From CAYFZO01 sp965226235 (GTDB lineage Bacteria > Pseudomonadota > Gammaproteobacteria > Poriferisulfidales > Oxydemutatoraceae), in assembly GCA_965226235.1 (NCBI GenBank), contig OZ245335.1:186001-250000 (forward strand): a stretch of 64,000 nt of DNA. The letters are read 5' to 3'. This document shows, one piece after another, positions 56,949-64,000 of this stretch. A program made the position numbers and the translations under genes. The notes beneath the pieces are model-generated. The model saw nothing but the letters and a program-made list of their open reading frames with translations. It searched no databases and had not been told where the DNA came from. Position 1 is the stretch's first letter. Every line of letters starts with the position of its first letter.

Positions 56949-57407
56949 TCAGCGGCAGTTTGCGGGCAGATACTTTCCATCGACGCCGTCTTCACCTGCC
57001 GGCGCACAGTTCCATCTGAGCAAGGCGCCTCCGTGGTCAGGAGAGGTTTCGATGACGATTTTTTTGCCACCAAGGTCGGTTCCAACTTCCTCCGTCAGCG
57101 TCATGATGAGTTGCCCTGTGCCGTTGTCCGTGTCGTCATACGCCAGAGAAGCGATGTATTGCGTGCTGATGTTTTCGAGCCCGGCCTCCTCAAGTGTGCC
57201 AGGCAATCGTCCCTCGCTGATATAATATTCGACTATGGAAATTTTTGCTGCGGCTGCCATGTTGATGGCTTCGCTGATTTTTGCGCGTATCGTGTAATCC
57301 CGGTAGGTGGGAACCGCAAGTGCAGCGAGAATGCTTATGATGGCAACGGCGATCATCAACTCTACCAAAGTAAAGCCGCGGTTATGTTGATAAATCGTGT
57401 TTTTCAC
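56949..57407 (-). CDS. pilA: Type IV major pilin precursor
   Basis: 152 residues. The short leader MKNTIYQHNRG is cut by PilD before FTLVELMIAVAIISILAALA, the class III signal and hydrophobic assembly helix; Glu5 of the mature protein is present. Two C-terminal cysteines (RWNCAP and LPANCR) can form the disulfide-bounded D-region. It is separated from the divergent nadE by 150 bp, which must hold both promoters; no sigma-54 site was found by eye. Confidence 0.94.
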   Translation of the reverse strand: MKNTIYQHNRGFTLVELMIAVAIISILAALAVPTYRDYTIRAKISEAINMAAAAKISIVEYYISEGRLPGTLEEAGLENISTQYIASLAYDDTDNGTGQLIMTLTEEVGTDLGGKKIVIETSPDHGGALLRWNCAPAGEDGVDGKYLPANCR

Positions 57408-57557
57408 ATCGTCTCTCGCACAGGTGACACAGCGATAGTAGGTTCAACGGGTGGCTTGTTGCCACATACCGGGTCCTGAACGGGCAGACGAAACGGACAG
57501 GCGGCATTTGCCGAGGTTCGTCAACGCGTTTCGGCTGGCCCGCTTGATGCACGTACG

Positions 57558-59192
57558 ATGAATGAGCCATTTCGGATTTCCATCGCACAGTTGAATTTCC
57601 TGGTCGGTGATATCGCCGGCAACGCCGATAAAATACTTGAAACCGCATGCTTTTGCCGTCGCGAAAAATCCGGTCTGGTGGTATTTCCCGAGCTCGCGCT
57701 GATCGCGTACCCACCCGAGGATTTGTTGCTGCGAAAGGATTTTATCGATCAGAGCGAGGCCGCCATTTTCCGTTTGGCTGTGCGTCTGGCCGAGGAAGCA
57801 CCGGAGGTAGGAGTGATCGTCGGTGCTCCGCGGCGTGAAAAAGAGAAACTGTTCAATTCGGCTTTCTATCTCGCCGACGGCAAGGTGCTCGCGCATTGCG
57901 ACAAGGTGAAACTGCCCAATTATTCGGTGTTTGACGAACAACGCTATTTTGACGCTGGTAGTGAAGCATGCGTCATCAGCGTTGGATGCCTGCGCCTGGG
58001 AATCACGATCTGCGAGGATATCTGGCACCCTCAAGGGCCTGCAATATGGGCCAGGCAAGCCGGTGCCAATATTCTGATCAACCTCAACGCGTCTCCATTC
58101 CACATTGGCAAGAGCGAGCAGCGTGACGCCGTTTTGCGAGAGCGGGTACAGGAAGCAGGATTGCCGATTATCTACGTAAACCAGGTAGGGGGACAGGATG
58201 AGTTGGTATTTGATGGAGATTCAAAAATCATTTCTTCTCAAGGAGATATTTTATGTTCCGCACCATTGTTCGAGGAGGCGGTACTGCATATCGATTGCCT
58301 CGGCGGTAAATCCGTTCAGTGCAGGACCGGTCCCCGAAAACCGGTTTCCGAGGTTGAATTGATTTGGGGCGCGTTGGTTACAGGGTTGCGTGATTACGTC
58401 CTGAAAAACGGTTTTGCCGGTACGGTCATCGGTTTATCCGGCGGCGTCGATTCGGCATTGTCCCTGGTGCTGGCGGTAGAGGCTATCGGCAGGGACAGGG
58501 TGCAGGCGATGTCGATGCCGTCCCGGTACACCGCTGCCATGAGCATCGAGGACGCTCGTACACTCGCTGCCAACCTGGGTATCGTTTTACATGAAGTGAA
58601 TATAGAACCGGTCTTTCAGGCGATGCAACAGCAGCTTTCGGCCGTGTTTGCCAGCGATCCGTCCAGCGTAACGACGCAGAATATGCAAGCCCGGATACGC
58701 GGTGGCCTGCTGATGGCGATAGCCAATGAATATCGTCTCGCTGTGATTGCAACCAGCAACAAAAGTGAAACGGCCGTGGGGTATGCGACCCTCTACGGAG
58801 ATATGGCCGGCGCGTTTGCACCACTGAAGGATCTCGTCAAGAGGCGCGTCTATGAACTTGCGCGCTTTTGCAACCGCAACCGGCAGGTTATTCCTGAACG
58901 GGTTATCACCAGGGCTCCTTCAGCGGAACTCGCGCCAGGACAACTGGATCAGGACCATCTGCCCGCGTATGAAACACTCGACGCGATTATTGAGCGGTTT
59001 ATCGAAGCCGATGAATCGTACCAGGACCTGGTAGAAAGTGGATTTTCTGCAAGTACCGTGCAACAGGTTCAGGATCTGGTCGCCAGCTCCGAGCACAAGC
59101 GCCGACAGGCTCCACCAGGCATCAAAATTACACCCAGGGCATTTGGCAGGGATCGTCGCTACCCGATTACTTCGGGCTTCAGGTGCCGGTGA
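57558..59192 (+). CDS. nadE: Glutamine-dependent NAD+ synthetase
   Basis: 544 residues. Two domains: an N-terminal nitrilase-type glutaminase with Glu (VFPELALIAYPPEDL), Lys (CDKVKLPNYSVFDE) and Cys (LGITICEDIW), and a C-terminal ATP-pyrophosphatase synthetase with the PP-loop GLSGGVDSALSL. ATSNKSETAVGYATLYGDMAGAFAPL binds the nucleotide. It makes NAD from deamido-NAD using glutamine. It converges on bamD with 5 bp between stops. Confidence 0.96.
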   Translation: MNEPFRISIAQLNFLVGDIAGNADKILETACFCRREKSGLVVFPELALIAYPPEDLLLRKDFIDQSEAAIFRLAVRLAEEAPEVGVIVGAPRREKEKLFNSAFYLADGKVLAHCDKVKLPNYSVFDEQRYFDAGSEACVISVGCLRLGITICEDIWHPQGPAIWARQAGANILINLNASPFHIGKSEQRDAVLRERVQEAGLPIIYVNQVGGQDELVFDGDSKIISSQGDILCSAPLFEEAVLHIDCLGGKSVQCRTGPRKPVSEVELIWGALVTGLRDYVLKNGFAGTVIGLSGGVDSALSLVLAVEAIGRDRVQAMSMPSRYTAAMSIEDARTLAANLGIVLHEVNIEPVFQAMQQQLSAVFASDPSSVTTQNMQARIRGGLLMAIANEYRLAVIATSNKSETAVGYATLYGDMAGAFAPLKDLVKRRVYELARFCNRNRQVIPERVITRAPSAELAPGQLDQDHLPAYETLDAIIERFIEADESYQDLVESGFSASTVQQVQDLVASSEHKRRQAPPGIKITPRAFGRDRRYPITSGFRCR

Positions 59193-59197
59193 CGGCT

Positions 59198-60070
59198 TCA
59201 GTAGCGTGGCTTGATGCGCAATATCTCCAGGATGGTATCGGACAGATCTTTCAGGGCGCCTTGTCCCGTGCTTTCCCGGGCCTTTCCGTCTGCACCGATG
59301 GTTCTTGCAAACCCGGGGTAATTCAGTTCCATTACCCGACGCGTATCGCGCTCCAGCTCAGGAGAACCTACACGCCTGTAGGCTTCCGCAAGCAGCCACA
59401 GCACTTCAGGCGTATGCCGGGCTTCCGGGTAGTTCTCGAGCACGTAATTGCAGCGGTTGATTACAGCCGGATAGGCTCGGCGGCGCATGTAGTAGTCGGC
59501 GATACGTACTTCATGTGCCGCCAGCATGTTTCGAAGCATGATCGAACGCGATCGCGCGTCTGTGGCATACCTGCTGTCCGGATACTTTTTGACTAACTCG
59601 GTGAACGTGAAAAAACCTTCCTGCAACGGCGTCGGATCCTTGTCGGTGCGGTCTCTTTTGAGCAGTCGGCTCAGCGTCCCTCGTGCGTAGTTGTAGTGCG
59701 CGAGGCCTTTGAGGTAATAGACGTAGTCAAGGTGGCTGTAGTCGGGATTCACTTTTATGAACTGGTCCAGAACACCGATCGCCTCTTCATAGTGGTGGTT
59801 TTTGTAATGCAGATACGCTTTTTCTACTGCGGCCTGCGGTGCATAGGGGCTGAAAGGAAAAGATGACTCGAATTGCTTGTAGCTTTCCAGCGCCTCGACG
59901 TAGTTACCTTGCTGCAGGGCGGTTTTTGCGCTTCGATACAGGGTTTCTTCCTTGCGCTGCTGCTTTTCTGCCTCGTCTTCACCGAACCAGGCACAATTGC
60001 TCACCGATATCGAGAGGAATACAATGCCAGCAAACTTTTTCACTAATGCTGGCCATTTTTTTACGGGCAT
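59198..60070 (-). CDS. bamD: Outer-membrane assembly lipoprotein BamD
   Basis: 290 residues from ATG 60070 (298 from 60094). Essential TPR-rich lipoprotein of the BAM complex that inserts beta-barrels. A signal segment (FAGIVFLSISVSNC) ends at the lipid-modified Cys; Asn just before the Cys is unusual for a lipobox. TPR repeats follow from LYRSAKTALQQGNYVEALESYKQFESSFPFSPYAPQA, and NMLAAHEVRIADYYMRRRAYPAVINR is family-typical. Divergent from rluD, the usual arrangement. Confidence 0.95.
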   Translation of the reverse strand: MPVKKWPALVKKFAGIVFLSISVSNCAWFGEDEAEKQQRKEETLYRSAKTALQQGNYVEALESYKQFESSFPFSPYAPQAAVEKAYLHYKNHHYEEAIGVLDQFIKVNPDYSHLDYVYYLKGLAHYNYARGTLSRLLKRDRTDKDPTPLQEGFFTFTELVKKYPDSRYATDARSRSIMLRNMLAAHEVRIADYYMRRRAYPAVINRCNYVLENYPEARHTPEVLWLLAEAYRRVGSPELERDTRRVMELNYPGFARTIGADGKARESTGQGALKDLSDTILEILRIKPRY

Positions 60071-60109
60071 GGCGAGGCGAATATTTGTTTGCAAGTGCAG
60101 AGGCGGGTT

Positions 60110-61147
60110 GTGGGTAAAGTATATCCTGATTCATGCAGCCGTCTCCTGGGTTCGGACCAGGTTCTGCAGGCGGTTTTAGACGAAGAACACGCTGGAGAAA
60201 GACTCGACCGGGTTTTAGCCGAATTGTTTCCTGCTTTTTCGCGCACATTTTTGCAGCGTTGCATCAAGCAGGGGCAGGTATTGGTAGATGGTGCCGTCAT
60301 GCGCCCTCGTGACCTCGTGCGAGGTGGGGAGAGAATCACTTTCGATGCTGGGGACCGTATCGCCTGGCAGGAACAGGCTGCCGGTTCGCTGGTGGCAGAG
60401 GATATTCCGCTGACGTTGGTGCATGAAGACGATGCAATGCTGGTGGTGGACAAACCGGTCGGGATGATCGTGCATCCAGGGGCAGGGCATCCTGACGGAA
60501 CTTTGGTCAATGCGTTGCTCTATCACCATCCACCGCTGGAGTTTTTACCGCGCGCCGGCATGGTTCATCGGCTTGACAAGGACACGAGTGGGGTTCTGGT
60601 CGTTGCGAAAACGCATGCAGCGCACAAGTCCCTGACGGAGCAGATGCAGGCGCGTGAAATTTATCGCGAATACCTGTGTCTGGTGCACGGCAGGGTGATC
60701 TCGGGAGGATCCATCGATGCGCCGGTCGGGCGTCACCCTCAAGCCCGGCAACGCATGGCGGTTGTTGCTGGAGGTCGTAAGGCGGTGACGCATTATCGGG
60801 TAGTCGAGCGTTTTCTCTGCCACACTTTGCTCAAGGTGCGTCTCGAAACCGGTCGCACGCACCAAATCAGGGTTCACATGGCGAATATTCGCCACCCAGT
60901 GGTCGGTGATCCGGTTTACGGTGCGCGTCGACGTGAACCGCCACAGGCTGCCTCGGAGTTATCCGAGGCTTTGCAGCAATTCAGGCATCAAGCCCTGCAC
61001 GCATGCAGCATTGGACTCAAACACCCGAAAACCGGCGAGCAACGCCGATGGAGTAGTCTGCCACCTTCGGATCTGCGCGGGTTGCTCGACTTGCTGTCGA
61101 GGCATACGTCCATAAAAGAGCGAGCCGAACCGGGCCATGGGGATTGA
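60110..61147 (+). CDS. rluD: 23S rRNA pseudouridine synthase RluD
   Basis: 345 residues from GTG 60110, which has AGAGG 6 nt upstream; TTG 60089 and GTG 60095 are in frame but less well placed. It makes pseudouridines in helix 69 of 23S rRNA. An N-terminal S4 domain (ERLDRVLAELFPAFSRTFLQRCIKQGQVLVDG) precedes the catalytic domain with HRLDKDTSGVLVVAKT (catalytic Asp) and LETGRTHQIRVHMANIRHPVVGDPVYG. It overlaps pgeF by 11 bp. Confidence 0.95.
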   Translation: MGKVYPDSCSRLLGSDQVLQAVLDEEHAGERLDRVLAELFPAFSRTFLQRCIKQGQVLVDGAVMRPRDLVRGGERITFDAGDRIAWQEQAAGSLVAEDIPLTLVHEDDAMLVVDKPVGMIVHPGAGHPDGTLVNALLYHHPPLEFLPRAGMVHRLDKDTSGVLVVAKTHAAHKSLTEQMQAREIYREYLCLVHGRVISGGSIDAPVGRHPQARQRMAVVAGGRKAVTHYRVVERFLCHTLLKVRLETGRTHQIRVHMANIRHPVVGDPVYGARRREPPQAASELSEALQQFRHQALHACSIGLKHPKTGEQRRWSSLPPSDLRGLLDLLSRHTSIKERAEPGHGD

Positions 61148-61883
61148 GTTGCTGTCCCCCGGCTGGCCGGCTCTGGAAAACGTCGCTGCGGGGACGACCA
61201 CTCGCCGGGGCGGCATGAGTGTCGGTCCCTGGGCAAGTTTGAACCTGGCGACGCACGTCGGTGACGATCCTGATCACGTCGATGCCAATCGCCGTCTTTT
61301 GTGTGAGTATCTGGGAGCGGAAGTGTATTGGTTGCGACAGGTACACGGCACGGCAGTCGCGCAGCCCGGTCAGGGCTGCAGCGATCTCCTTCCTGAAGCC
61401 GATGCCTGGGTGTGCTTCGAGCCGGGTAAGGTCTGCGGGGTGTTGACCGCGGACTGCTTGCCGGTGTTTTTTTGTGACCGTAAAGGAACGCGTGTGGGAA
61501 TCGCTCACGCCGGCTGGCGTGGCTTGGCAAGAGGGGTGCTTGAGACAACGGTTTCCAGCTTGAACTGTCCTCCGTCGGAGTTGCTCGCCTGGTTGGGGCC
61601 GGCACTCAGCGCACACGCTTACCAGGTTGGTGATGAGGTGCGCGATGCTTTCATCGGCACGCACGAAGAAGACGCGTTTGCGTTTACCCCGGACAATACC
61701 GGCGCATGGCGTGCCGATTTGCAAATGCTCGCTGCCAATCGCTTGCGTCGCCTGGGGGTGTTTTTTGCCGGAGGTAATGACTGCACTTTCTACGACGATG
61801 AGCTTTTCTACTCATACCGCAGGGACGGGCGCACCGGACGCATGGCGAATCTGGTCTGGCTACATTCGAGCCTCGCTGGTTGA
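61137..61883 (+). CDS. pgeF: Peptidoglycan editing factor PgeF (YfiH/LACC1 family)
   Basis: 248 residues. Multicopper-like fold of the former polyphenol oxidase/laccase family; members act on purine nucleosides and, in E. coli, keep wrong amino acids out of peptidoglycan precursors. TTRRGGMSVGPWASLNLATHVGDDP, WLRQVHGTAV, LTADCLPVFFCD, HAGWRGLARGVLE and FFAGGNDCTFYDDELFYSYRRDGRTGR are all conserved. Coupled to rluD by overlap, as in many gammaproteobacteria. Confidence 0.94.
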   Translation: MGIELLSPGWPALENVAAGTTTRRGGMSVGPWASLNLATHVGDDPDHVDANRRLLCEYLGAEVYWLRQVHGTAVAQPGQGCSDLLPEADAWVCFEPGKVCGVLTADCLPVFFCDRKGTRVGIAHAGWRGLARGVLETTVSSLNCPPSELLAWLGPALSAHAYQVGDEVRDAFIGTHEEDAFAFTPDNTGAWRADLQMLAANRLRRLGVFFAGGNDCTFYDDELFYSYRRDGRTGRMANLVWLHSSLAG

Positions 61884-61945
61884 AAATCATCCGGTTTGCC
61901 TCCATATTCCGATTGTGATGCCAGTCGTGAATTTCAGGAGTATTG

Positions 61946-64000
61946 ATGCCAGCTGACAAATTCACCAGTTCTTTGAGCAACGCTTTGGGCGAAGCGCAGT
62001 CGTATGCCATCGGCCATGATAATCCGACGGTCGAGCCCGAGCATGTGCTTGAAGCATTACTGGCAGATGCCAACGGTTCGGCGGCGCAGGTTATGCGCCT
62101 TGCAGGCGGTGATTTGCAGCGTCTGAAGAGCGAACTCAAGGAAGCGCTCGAGCAATTGCCGCGCATTACGGGGACGACAACCGGAGAAGTGCACATTTCG
62201 CACAGCCTCGCCAGGCTCCTGAGTATTTGCAGTAAGCTGGCGCAAAACAGAGGTGATCGGTATCTTTCTTCAGAATTGTTCCTGCAGGCGCTGTTCAAGC
62301 ACAAGACAACGGCTGAGCTGCTTACTCGCTGCGGTATTGATGAGGCGAGGGTCCAGCACGCGATCGACTCGGTAAGGGGAGGGGAGAAGGTTTTGTCCGA
62401 AAGTGACGAAGAGCATCGGCAGGCTTTGCAGAGATACACGCTTGATCTGACCGAGCAGGCGACGCACGGGAAGCTGGATCCCGTGATTGGTCGTGACGAC
62501 GAAGTGCGACGAGTGATCCAGGTGCTACAAAGACGCACCAAGAACAACCCGGTAATCATCGGTGAGCCCGGCGTCGGGAAAACCGCAATCGTCGAAGGTT
62601 TGGCTCAGCGCATCGTAAACAAGGAAGTGCCTGATGGTCTGCTCAACAAGCGCTTGCTGCTGCTCGACATGGGTACGTTGATCGCAGGCGCGAAATACAG
62701 GGGAGAATTCGAGGAGCGCCTGAAAGCGGTGCTCAAGGATATCGGCAGGCAGTCGGAGCAGGTGATTCTGTTTATCGACGAAGTGCATACCATGGTGGGG
62801 GCGGGCAAAAGCGAGGGCTCGATGGATGCGGGCAATATGCTTAAGCCGGCGTTGGCTCGTGGCGAACTACACTGCATTGGTGCGACCACCCTGAACGAGT
62901 ACCGTCAGTATATAGAAAAAGATGCAGCGCTTGAGCGGCGGTTTCAGAAGGTGCTCGTCGATGAGCCGACGATCGATGACACGATTGCAATTCTACGCGG
63001 TCTGAAAGAGCGCTATGAAGTCCACCACGGCGTCGAGATCACCGACCCTGCGATTGTTGCGGCGAGCCGCCTGTCGCACCGGTATATTTCGGATCGGCGG
63101 CTGCCCGACAAGGCGATCGATCTGATCGATGAGGCCGCGTCGCGTATTCGCATGGAGATAGACTCCAAACCGGAAAGCATGGACAAGCTCGAGCGGCGCT
63201 TGGTCCAATTCAAGATCGAACGCGAGGCGCTGAAGGAAGAAAGCGATCAGACTTCTCGACAGCGCCTTGAGCTTTTGCAGCAGGACATAGAAAATTTGGA
63301 GCGGGAATACGCCGATCTCGATGAAATATGGAAAGCTGAAAAGGCGGCACTGCAGGGAACGACACAGTTGAAAGAAGCACTCGAGCAGTGCCGCATCGAA
63401 ATGGAGGCCGCGAGGCGCAGAGGCGATCTCGGGAAAGTTTCCGAGCTGCAGTATGGACGGATTCCGGAACTTGAAAAGCGGCTTGTCGTGGAACAGGACG
63501 GAGACGGGAAAGTCAACGGCAGGCAAAAATTATTGCGCAACCGGGTTACCGAGAACGAAGTTGTCGATGTGGTTTCAAAGTGGACCGGTATTCCCGTCGG
63601 TCGCATGCTGCGTGACGAAAAGCAAAAATTGTTGTCGATGGAGAGTGCCTTGAGTGAACGGGTGATTGGCCAGCGTGAGCCGATCGTTGCCATATCCGAC
63701 GCTATTCGACGCGCTCGTGCGGGCTTGTCGGAGCCTGGTCGTCCAAATGGTTCGTTTATGCTGCTGGGGCCGACCGGCGTCGGCAAAACGGAACTGTGCA
63801 AGGCGCTTGCGGCTTTTTTGTTTGACAGCGAAGAAGCGCTGGTTCGAGTCGATATGTCGGAATTCATGGAAAAGCATTCCGTTTCAAGACTGATTGGTGC
63901 GCCGCCTGGTTACGTCGGCTATGAAGAGGGAGGGTACCTGACCGAAAAGGTCAGGCGACGCCCTTACTCGGTGTGTTTTCTGGATGAAATCGAGAAAGCG
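61946..64000 (+). CDS. clpB: Chaperone ClpB (disaggregase), 3' end beyond window
   Basis: About 685 of the expected 860 residues; the frame is open to the right edge. ATG 61946 follows CAGGAG 6 nt upstream. AAA+ disaggregase that works with DnaK on aggregated proteins. The N-terminal double Clp repeat (FTSSLSNALGEAQSYAIGHDN), first ATPase module (GEPGVGKTAIVEG, Walker B LFIDEVHTM), a coiled-coil M-domain (about 63180-63520) that distinguishes ClpB from ClpA/ClpC, and the start of the second ATPase module (GPTGVGKTELCKAL, SEFMEKHSVSRLIGAPPGYVG) are visible. No CIRCE or heat-shock promoter was recognised in the 62 bp upstream. Confidence 0.96.
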   Translation, partial: MPADKFTSSLSNALGEAQSYAIGHDNPTVEPEHVLEALLADANGSAAQVMRLAGGDLQRLKSELKEALEQLPRITGTTTGEVHISHSLARLLSICSKLAQNRGDRYLSSELFLQALFKHKTTAELLTRCGIDEARVQHAIDSVRGGEKVLSESDEEHRQALQRYTLDLTEQATHGKLDPVIGRDDEVRRVIQVLQRRTKNNPVIIGEPGVGKTAIVEGLAQRIVNKEVPDGLLNKRLLLLDMGTLIAGAKYRGEFEERLKAVLKDIGRQSEQVILFIDEVHTMVGAGKSEGSMDAGNMLKPALARGELHCIGATTLNEYRQYIEKDAALERRFQKVLVDEPTIDDTIAILRGLKERYEVHHGVEITDPAIVAASRLSHRYISDRRLPDKAIDLIDEAASRIRMEIDSKPESMDKLERRLVQFKIEREALKEESDQTSRQRLELLQQDIENLEREYADLDEIWKAEKAALQGTTQLKEALEQCRIEMEAARRRGDLGKVSELQYGRIPELEKRLVVEQDGDGKVNGRQKLLRNRVTENEVVDVVSKWTGIPVGRMLRDEKQKLLSMESALSERVIGQREPIVAISDAIRRARAGLSEPGRPNGSFMLLGPTGVGKTELCKALAAFLFDSEEALVRVDMSEFMEKHSVSRLIGAPPGYVGYEEGGYLTEKVRRRPYSVCFLDEIEKA

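Noticed and set aside
57408..57557. Sigma-54 promoter for pilA
   Set aside because: A TGGCAACAAG sequence was seen on the minus strand, but the -12 TTGC half with proper spacing is missing.

Overview
The window is one contiguous stretch of a gammaproteobacterial chromosome. The evidence is gene order: birA-coaX, a Thr-Tyr-Gly-Thr tRNA run, tuf, tRNA-Trp, secE-nusG-rplKAJL-rpoBC; pcnB-folK-panBCD; queG-nnrD-tsaE-mutL-miaA; tyrS / M23 peptidase-anmK-erpA-argC-hemJ; and pilA-pilC-pilD-coaE-zapD. Protein signatures (ZapD, BamD, L7/L12, long RpoC) agree. The genus cannot be fixed from the sequence. Most of the window is housekeeping DNA.

Layout. 1-4847: a broken-in acetolactate-synthase-type gene, a second AlsS-type ThDP enzyme and an aldehyde dehydrogenase, probably one operon of unknown product. 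4866-9321: pcnB, folK, panB, panC, panD (RNA polyadenylation, folate and pantothenate synthesis). 9330-12215: PEP carboxylase, reverse strand. 12282-19500: an accessory island (below). 19750-28361: pgi, queG, nnrD, tsaE, a RibD-like reductase, mutL, miaA. 28370-29392: transposase and Sel1-repeat debris. 29393-33458: gloB, glnS, birA, coaX. 33489-47283: five tRNAs with tuf, secE, nusG, four ribosomal protein genes and rpoBC. 47302-53402: hemJ, argC, erpA, anmK, M23 peptidase, tyrS. 53431-57407: zapD, coaE, pilD, pilC, pilA. 57558-64000: nadE, bamD, rluD, pgeF and the first two thirds of clpB.

The accessory island is the main discovery. It holds two tandem copies of a secreted protein made of a degenerate trypsin/HtrA-like segment joined to an FGE-sulfatase (C-type lectin fold) domain. 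Their C-terminal 35 codons differ at 26 bases, 25 of them in codon positions 1 or 2, while the invariant codons between contain essentially no adenine. Flanking DNA is almost identical (1 difference in about 200 bp over the following gene). This is the footprint of a diversity-generating retroelement (DGR). Each copy is followed by the same truncated avd (DGR accessory protein) gene. No reverse transcriptase or template repeat is present, so diversification must have been driven from elsewhere.

Unit 1 is also interrupted by an IS1634-type insertion sequence (1892 bp, 17-bp terminal inverted repeats) flanked by a perfect 255-bp direct repeat. Because the duplication is so long, the right-hand copy still encodes nearly the whole protein. 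A palindromic dispersed repeat with compensatory base changes marks the edges of the units and the avd truncation point. A Fic-family protein with an AT-rich inverted repeat at its start closes the island.
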